Part shown: one piece after another, positions 59,201 through 64,000 of the stretch
Layout of the letters: every line of letters starts with the position of its first letter
Position numbering within the stretch: the stretch's first letter is position 1
Assembly (NCBI RefSeq): GCF_002005105.1
Contig: NZ_MSCV01000003.1
Span: 1-64,000 of the forward strand
From: Methylocaldum sp. 14B
GTDB lineage: Bacteria > Pseudomonadota > Gammaproteobacteria > Methylococcales > Methylococcaceae
Direction of reading: 5' to 3'
DNA length: 64,000 nucleotides
Position numbers and translations under genes: made by a program
Notes under the pieces: generated by a model
What the model was told of the DNA's origin: nothing
Seen by the model: the letters and a program-made list of their open reading frames with translations, nothing else
The model's database searches: none

Positions 59201-60436
59201 ATGCAAAGACCTATCGCAGAAATCTTTTCGCAAGGGGATGAAATCGTCACCGGCGAAATCACCGATACCAATTCGGCCTGGCTGTCGCGAAAGTTGACCT
59301 CACTGGGGTTTGACGTGGCCCGGCATACCGCGGTCGGCGACCGGCTGGAAGCGTTGGTCGATTTGCTCCGCGAAATCGCCGGGCGCGCCGATCTATGCAT
59401 TTGTACCGGCGGATTGGGACCGACCTGCGACGATCTCACCGCCGAAGCGGTCAGCCAGGCTTTCGGCCCGCCCCTCGAACTGGACGAAGACGCGCTGGCT
59501 CAGGTCGAGTCTTATTTCACGAGGCTCGGACGCGCGATGCCGGACGTCAACAGGAAGCAGGCACTCCTCCCGCGCGGCTCGGAGCGTCTCGACAATCTTT
59601 GGGGCACCGCTCCCGGCTTCGCCCTCACGGCCGGCCGTTGCCGCTTCGTCTTCATGCCCGGCGTGCCCGGCGAGATGAAGGCGATGTTCCGTCGCTGGAT
59701 CAAACCGGATCTGCACCGTCGCTTTCGGTTATGTCCGGCGCGGCTGGTGGTATTGAACACTGTGGGCATGGGCGAATCGAGTCTACAGGAGCGTCTCGAT
59801 CGAATCGCCTTGCCGCCCGAGGTAAAACTCGGCTTTCGCGCCGGCGGACCGGAAAACCAGGTCAAGCTGCTGTTTCCCGCCGATTTCTCCGAGACCGAGA
59901 TCAACGACATCGCAAAACGCGCCGCCGACGCAATCGGGGATGCAGTATTTGCTATCGGCGGCTCAGGGGAAGCGGAAAACGACATAGCTTCGGTGGTCGG
60001 CCGCGAACTCGCCGCGCGCCGGTCGACACTTCATGTCGTCGAAACTCTGAGCGGAGGCAAGCTGGCCAACCGCTGCGCCGGCGAGCCCTGGTTCCGCGGA
60101 GCGGTCGTGATCCCGGATTCGGCCGGCCTGTGCCGATATTTCGGCGTGGAGCCGTCCGACGATCTTGCCCGGGCCGCAGCATGGATTGCCCCGCGTCTAC
60201 GGGAGCAAGGCGCGGATCATGCGCTTGCTCAAATCGCCTACTACGCCCGCGACAAGCTACACGACGAAACAGCAACGATCGAAGTCCATTTCATCCTTGC
60301 GGCTCCCGATGGCGTCTGGCGGCAAACTCGGACTATAGGCGGCGGTACCGCACGTAAACAATCCACCGTCACGGCGCTTAGTTTCGATCTCTTGCGCCGG
60401 TACTTCCAGAAAAAACCAGGTCTCCACGCCTTGTAA
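59201..60436 (+). CDS. CinA-like protein with altered C-terminal amidase motif
   Basis: A 411-residue two-domain protein. The N-terminal MoCF/COG1058 domain (about residues 5-170) has IFSQGDEIVTGEITDTNSAWL, GGLGPTCDDLTAEAV and the MPGVPGEMKAMF segment. The C-terminal CinA/PncC domain should carry ESCTGG with the nucleophilic Ser in the nicotinamide-nucleotide amidase; here the place reads ETLSGG. So pyrophosphatase activity may remain while amidase activity is doubtful. It starts 2 bp after the AEC gene. Full length for the family. Confidence 0.85.
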   Translation: MQRPIAEIFSQGDEIVTGEITDTNSAWLSRKLTSLGFDVARHTAVGDRLEALVDLLREIAGRADLCICTGGLGPTCDDLTAEAVSQAFGPPLELDEDALAQVESYFTRLGRAMPDVNRKQALLPRGSERLDNLWGTAPGFALTAGRCRFVFMPGVPGEMKAMFRRWIKPDLHRRFRLCPARLVVLNTVGMGESSLQERLDRIALPPEVKLGFRAGGPENQVKLLFPADFSETEINDIAKRAADAIGDAVFAIGGSGEAENDIASVVGRELAARRSTLHVVETLSGGKLANRCAGEPWFRGAVVIPDSAGLCRYFGVEPSDDLARAAAWIAPRLREQGADHALAQIAYYARDKLHDETATIEVHFILAAPDGVWRQTRTIGGGTARKQSTVTALSFDLLRRYFQKKPGLHAL

Positions 60437-60456
60437 ATCAGCACGAAGCGGCCGTC

Positions 60457-60909
60457 TCAAACCCTGCTGACGACTCGTCGCTCGGTCAGCAATCGGTTCA
60501 GCACGGCGCGATTCTTAAGAAGATCCGCCAACGTATACCGATTCAGAACTTCCTGAAAGGCCGAGACCGCTTCCTGGAGTACCTTTTTCAGGGTGCAGCC
60601 CGGAATGATTCGGCACAAACTGCGTCCGGGATCAAGGCATTCCACAACGTGGAAGTTGCTCTCCATGTGGCGTACGACCTCGCCGATATTGATCTCCTCG
60701 GGAGGGCGTCCGAGCTCTATCCCGCCATGCTTTCCGCGCGTGCTCTTGACATAGCCCTTTGCGGACAGCTCCTGAACGACCTTCATCAAATGGTTGTGAG
60801 ACATATCGAACACGCTGGCGATCTCGGCGATAGTCACCATGCGTTCGGTATGTATGCCGACATACATCAGCACTCTTAAAGCGTAATCGGTGTAACGGGT
60901 CAGCTGCAT
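60457..60909 (-). CDS. nsrR: Rrf2-family regulator NsrR
   Basis: Nitric-oxide sensing repressor. The 150-residue protein starts MQLTRYTDYALRVLMYVG, has a winged helix with SHNHLMKVVQELSAKGYV, and three cluster-binding cysteines Cys91, Cys99 and Cys105, spaced CX7CX5C (E. coli NsrR: CX4CX5C). The Fe-S cluster is lost on reaction with NO and DNA binding is released. It is divergent from a multicopper oxidase gene, with an operator-like palindrome between them, as in the ncgABC-nirK locus of Nitrosomonas. Confidence 0.9.
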   Translation of the reverse strand: MQLTRYTDYALRVLMYVGIHTERMVTIAEIASVFDMSHNHLMKVVQELSAKGYVKSTRGKHGGIELGRPPEEINIGEVVRHMESNFHVVECLDPGRSLCRIIPGCTLKKVLQEAVSAFQEVLNRYTLADLLKNRAVLNRLLTERRVVSRV

Positions 60910-61061
60910 TTAGCACCTCGAATGGACAATTAGAGCCGTTTTACGATACCGATTGGCTTAAGGCAAATGCGGCACAAAAGTTTCGACTCAATAATTTCTT
61001 GACTTTTTCGGTCATGCCGTCTTGAAATATAAACATGCATGTGCGATACATTAGAACCGTA

Positions 61062-61084
61062 ATCATGTATTTAATATGCATGAT
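61062..61084. promoter_or_regulatory. Probable NsrR operator
   Basis: ATCATGTAT-TTAAT-ATGCATGAT: 9-bp arms with one mismatch and a 5-base centre, close in form to the known NsrR site (ATGCATTT-type inverted repeat). It follows a candidate promoter TTGAAA (61022-61027) and TACATT (61047-61052), so a bound repressor would block transcription. A second palindrome ACATGCATGT lies at 61033-61042. Confidence 0.75.
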
Positions 61085-61171
61085 AAACAAGATGCCATAA
61101 GAGATGCATCAATTTTTTGGGCCGACGTCAGGTCCGGAAACGGACTGGAACCCTTTATTAGGAGTGTGACT

Positions 61172-62173
61172 ATGAGTCTCTCGTGTATTCTCCGACGAAC
61201 GTCATCGTTTCTCTCATCACCTTTGCTGTTGGCGATCTTTTTTATCCCGATCGCGCAAGCGGAGTATGTCCCTGCCAAAACCGATTCGGTTTCGGGGAGC
61301 ACCCATCGCATCACCTTGCGTGCAGCCCCCTTACCGTCCGGGCAATTCGGCTATCAGATGGTGAGCCATAAGATCCAGACTGCTGGTGGCCAAACCGAGG
61401 ATGTCACTGCGCGGTACAGCGACAAGCCGACCATTCCGGGCCCTGCCATCGTCATGACCGAGGGCGATGTTGCGGAAATCACCCTGGAAAACGGCATCCC
61501 CAACACCGATCAGCCCGTCAGCCTGCACGTGCACGGGGTGCATTTCGATATCCGCAGCGACGGCACGATGAAGATGCTCAACGGCGTTGCCGACGAAGCC
61601 GCCTTCCCCGGCAAGCCGTACACCTACAAATGGACCGCAGCGCCGGGTACCGCCGGCACCTGGCCGTATCACGACCACACCTTCGGCAATCCCATGCTCG
61701 GAGCCGAGGACAAGGGACTGTTCGGTACCCTGATCGTCAATCCGCGTAGCGGAAAGGTGCCGGCACTCATCAACGGCAAGATCGAGGATGTGAATGTCGG
61801 CGATATCAAACGCGAGTTCGTCCTGTGGATGCACGAAACGACATTCTGGGGGATGGAAGTCAATAACATCCTCAAGGGCAAGCAGGTTCCGCTGTGGACC
61901 AATCCCACGGTGGGCGCGCGTCTCGGCGAGAAAGTCCGCTTCCACGTGATCGGGCTGGGAACCGCCTTCCACACCTTCCATTTGCACGGGCACCGTTGGC
62001 TCAACCCCGGCACCACCCATGTCGTCGATACGGTCAACATCGGACCGATCAGCCGCGACACGTTCGTCGTCCAAGCCGGCGAAGGCGTCGGCACCGGCGA
62101 CTGGCACTTCCACTGCCATGTCATCCAGCACATGCAGGCCGGCATGATGGGTGACTTCAAAGTCGTCAAGTAA
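61172..62173 (+). CDS. Two-domain (type B) multicopper oxidase, NcgA-like
   Basis: A periplasmic blue-copper oxidase. ATG 61172 has AGGAG upstream and gives 333 residues with a signal peptide ending at Ala30. The type 2/3 ligands are His119, His121, His167, His169, His270-His272 and His314/His316; the type 1 ligands are in domain 2 (His267, Cys315, His320, Met325). Domain 1 has HDH without a cysteine, so it has no type 1 copper. This excludes NirK, whose type 1 site is in domain 1, and matches type B enzymes such as the ncgA blue copper oxidase in the nitrite-reductase operon of Nitrosomonas. An upstream in-frame ATG at 61076 lies in the operator. Confidence 0.85.
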   Translation: MSLSCILRRTSSFLSSPLLLAIFFIPIAQAEYVPAKTDSVSGSTHRITLRAAPLPSGQFGYQMVSHKIQTAGGQTEDVTARYSDKPTIPGPAIVMTEGDVAEITLENGIPNTDQPVSLHVHGVHFDIRSDGTMKMLNGVADEAAFPGKPYTYKWTAAPGTAGTWPYHDHTFGNPMLGAEDKGLFGTLIVNPRSGKVPALINGKIEDVNVGDIKREFVLWMHETTFWGMEVNNILKGKQVPLWTNPTVGARLGEKVRFHVIGLGTAFHTFHLHGHRWLNPGTTHVVDTVNIGPISRDTFVVQAGEGVGTGDWHFHCHVIQHMQAGMMGDFKVVK

Positions 62174-62211
62174 GCTCTATCAAAATCACATCAAAACAAG
62201 AGGTTATGAAT

Positions 62212-64000
62212 ATGAATAAGTTTCGCAAACTGACCACCGCCATTGCCGTGAGTCTCGGAACCATGAGCTTGACGCCCATCGTGAGCGCCGAAACAGCCTC
62301 GTCCGAAGACGACGTCATTCTCAGCGTTCCGGGCGTCATGCCGGTCGGCGCGCTGGAAATGACCGACGAGCCCGGTCGGTGGTTCAAAGACCCGACGGAT
62401 GGCGACAGCCTGGTCGTGGTCAAACCCGGCGACGCGGTCTTGATCAAGATGACCGACGTCAACGCCGAACACACGATTACCAGCCTGTTGTGGCAGCCCG
62501 GCGCCGCCAAGTTCCCGGTCGACCAGGACAAGCCGTCGAGCGCCAGCGTCACACAAACGTTCGATAAACCCGGCCTGTACGTATTTACCTGCAAGGTCCA
62601 TCCCTACATGTTTGGCGCCGTCGTAGTGGATGACCCCAATACGGAAGGACTGGATCTGGGCAGCGAAATCCAGCTCGTCACCGGAGCAAAAGTGCCGACC
62701 ACCAGCGATATCGCCAAGAAGCTGCTTCGGACCTTCTTCGTTGCCACCACGCCGTCGCTCTGGCGTGACTATTCCAAGCCGAACTGGGACCTAAAGCTGC
62801 CGTCCATCCCCCTGAATCTGGGCGGAACCGTCATCAGCCTGGATGCGCTGAACGTATCCATGCCGAACAAGTTGTCCAATCCGGCTACGCCCGGTGTCGG
62901 CGAGGTCTGGGTGAACGCTCAGTTCGAGACCATCAAGGGAAAGAGCAAGCCGGGTTCCGCCACACAAGTTGACGCAGCGAACTGGACCATCAAGAAAAAG
63001 GTCAAGGGCGTCGACATCAATATGAACAATCCTCACAACATGTGGACGGACAGGTCCTACAAGTACATCTATCAAACCGAATGGTTCGATAAGCGCTTGG
63101 TCACCTTCGACCGTGAAACCGGACAGATTTACGGCGCTCTGACGGTCGGCCAATCGCCTTCTCATGTCATGTCGCGACCGTCGGATGACAGCCTGACCGT
63201 GGCACTCAACGGCGAAGACCGCGTATTGAAGCTGACCGGAGGCAAGCACCCGACGGCTCAGGACAGCGTTAACACTGGCCCGAACTCCGGACCCCATGGC
63301 CATCACGTGACCCATGACGGCAAATACGCGCTGACGCCGAATGCCTTGGCGGGCTCCGTATCCATCGTCGATCTGGACAGCGGCCAGGCCTCCACCGTGC
63401 CGAACGTGGGCGTGATTCCCATCGCCATCTGGGGCGACGCGACCGACAAGGCCTATGTAGCCAACCTGCTAGGCACGCCGCCGCTGCTCAGCACCCTGAG
63501 CGTGATCGACATCAAGAGCAAGCAGAAGATCAAGGACATCGATCTCGCTGCGGATTACGATCCGATCAGCGGCAAGACGACAGGCGAAGCGTATGGCCTG
63601 CTGCCGATCCAGACCCCGATCAGCCCGGACGGAAAATACGTGGTCACGGCCAACACCCTGAGCGCAACCATTACCATCACCGACACGTCGACTCACAAGG
63701 TGGTCAAGAGCCTGCCCTGCGAGCCGGGCTGCCATGGCGTCAACTTCGGCATGAAAAAAGGCGGTGGCTACTACGCCTATGTCGCCAGCAAGTTCGCCAA
63801 CGATCTCATCGTGGTCGACATGGACAAGCTTGAAGTCGCCGGCCGCGTGATGCTCGCCGACGCCAAGGATGCCGATATCGTCGGCAACAACGGCATGGGC
63901 GGCCAAGGCGTCCTGCCGCTGCCTGTCGCCGATCACGGCTGGATCGAGCAAACCGCCAAACTGGCCGGCTCGGGCCAGCTCAGCGCCGAGGTCGAGTCTT
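62212..64000 (+). CDS. Cupredoxin / beta-propeller protein, partial at the window end
   Basis: Open from ATG 62212 (MNKFRKLTTAIAVS) to the window end without a stop: at least 596 residues. A signal peptide ends near Ala26, then a plastocyanin-like cupredoxin (about 28-140) with type 1 copper ligands His87, Cys127, His130 and Met133 (CKVHPYM). From about residue 285 there are YVTN/N2O-reductase-like propeller repeats (ERVL, SVSIVDLDSGQ, TLSVIDIKSK, TITITDTSTH). ATG 62206 is also in frame, but ATG 62212 has AGAGG at a better distance. It starts 38 bp after the oxidase and is probably co-transcribed. It may be its electron donor or a c-type/d1-like partner further on; the rest is outside the window. 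Confidence 0.8.
   Translation, partial: MNKFRKLTTAIAVSLGTMSLTPIVSAETASSEDDVILSVPGVMPVGALEMTDEPGRWFKDPTDGDSLVVVKPGDAVLIKMTDVNAEHTITSLLWQPGAAKFPVDQDKPSSASVTQTFDKPGLYVFTCKVHPYMFGAVVVDDPNTEGLDLGSEIQLVTGAKVPTTSDIAKKLLRTFFVATTPSLWRDYSKPNWDLKLPSIPLNLGGTVISLDALNVSMPNKLSNPATPGVGEVWVNAQFETIKGKSKPGSATQVDAANWTIKKKVKGVDINMNNPHNMWTDRSYKYIYQTEWFDKRLVTFDRETGQIYGALTVGQSPSHVMSRPSDDSLTVALNGEDRVLKLTGGKHPTAQDSVNTGPNSGPHGHHVTHDGKYALTPNALAGSVSIVDLDSGQASTVPNVGVIPIAIWGDATDKAYVANLLGTPPLLSTLSVIDIKSKQKIKDIDLAADYDPISGKTTGEAYGLLPIQTPISPDGKYVVTANTLSATITITDTSTHKVVKSLPCEPGCHGVNFGMKKGGGYYAYVASKFANDLIVVDMDKLEVAGRVMLADAKDADIVGNNGMGGQGVLPLPVADHGWIEQTAKLAGSGQLSAEVES

Noticed and set aside
61172-62173. Copper nitrite reductase NirK
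   Set aside because: NirK has its type 1 copper in domain 1 (with a Cys). Here domain 1 has only HDH and the type 1 set is in domain 2, which is a type-B multicopper oxidase.

Overview
The window is a 64 kb, gene-dense stretch of a gammaproteobacterial chromosome, made up mostly of conserved housekeeping operons. Pointers to the lineage are the gyrA-serC-serA-pheA-hisC-tyrA-aroA-cmk-rpsA-ihfB order (the mixed-function aromatic supraoperon of gammaproteobacteria), an HrcA/CIRCE-controlled grpE-dnaK-dnaJ cluster, sigma-54 activators, and a PEP-CTERM surface-protein locus. An NsrR gene lies next to a two-domain multicopper oxidase, as in nitrite-reducing ammonia oxidisers. A methanotroph- or methylotroph-like gammaproteobacterium would fit, but no methane or methanol oxidation gene lies in the window, so that is inference only. 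I see no insertion sequence, prophage or CRISPR array.

Layout. 1-3185: str operon (rpsL-rpsG-fusA), leftward. 3543-3763: tRNA-Asn and tRNA-Arg. 3912-7169: leftward nudF-sppA-HAD phosphatase-rluC. 7170-10500: rne with a long structured leader and a strong terminator. 10594-13694: recN, nadK and an unusual bacterioferritin. 13788-21671: CIRCE-hrcA-grpE-dnaK-dnaJ, then dapB and ggt. 22003-23945: galU, cysC and a small ComEA-like protein. 24436-36510: the ihfB-to-gyrA supraoperon. 36681-36832: a dense cluster of perfect hairpins just upstream of gyrA. 36890-43255: HerA-like ATPase, an Aer-like chemoreceptor and a coupled GGDEF/EAL enzyme. 43302-48201: YdcF, PrsT-like TPR protein and a PEP-CTERM protein with a near-consensus sigma-54 promoter. 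48244-52369: thiE, then a sulfane-sulfur module (TauE permease, ETHE1-type persulfide dioxygenase, divergent FisR-like activator). 52682-60436: argG, a receiver-less sigma-54 activator coupled to a DsbD_2-type membrane protein, DUF4124 protein, MDR dehydrogenase, pyrF, AEC transporter and a CinA-like protein. 60457-64000: NsrR, a palindromic operator, a type-B multicopper oxidase and the start of a cupredoxin/beta-propeller protein that runs off the window.

How it fits together. The left two thirds supply translation, RNA decay, protein folding and amino-acid/nucleotide supply in long co-directional operons, many with 4-bp ATGA overlaps. The right third is accessory: signalling, cell-surface biogenesis, sulfur detoxification and nitrosative-stress or copper redox functions, each paired with its own regulator or a visible binding site. 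The most informative observations are the NsrR-operator-copper protein locus, the FisR/persulfide dioxygenase intergenic region, the sigma-54 promoter of the PEP-CTERM gene, the hairpin cluster before gyrA, and catalytic-residue losses in bacterioferritin, SerA and CinA.
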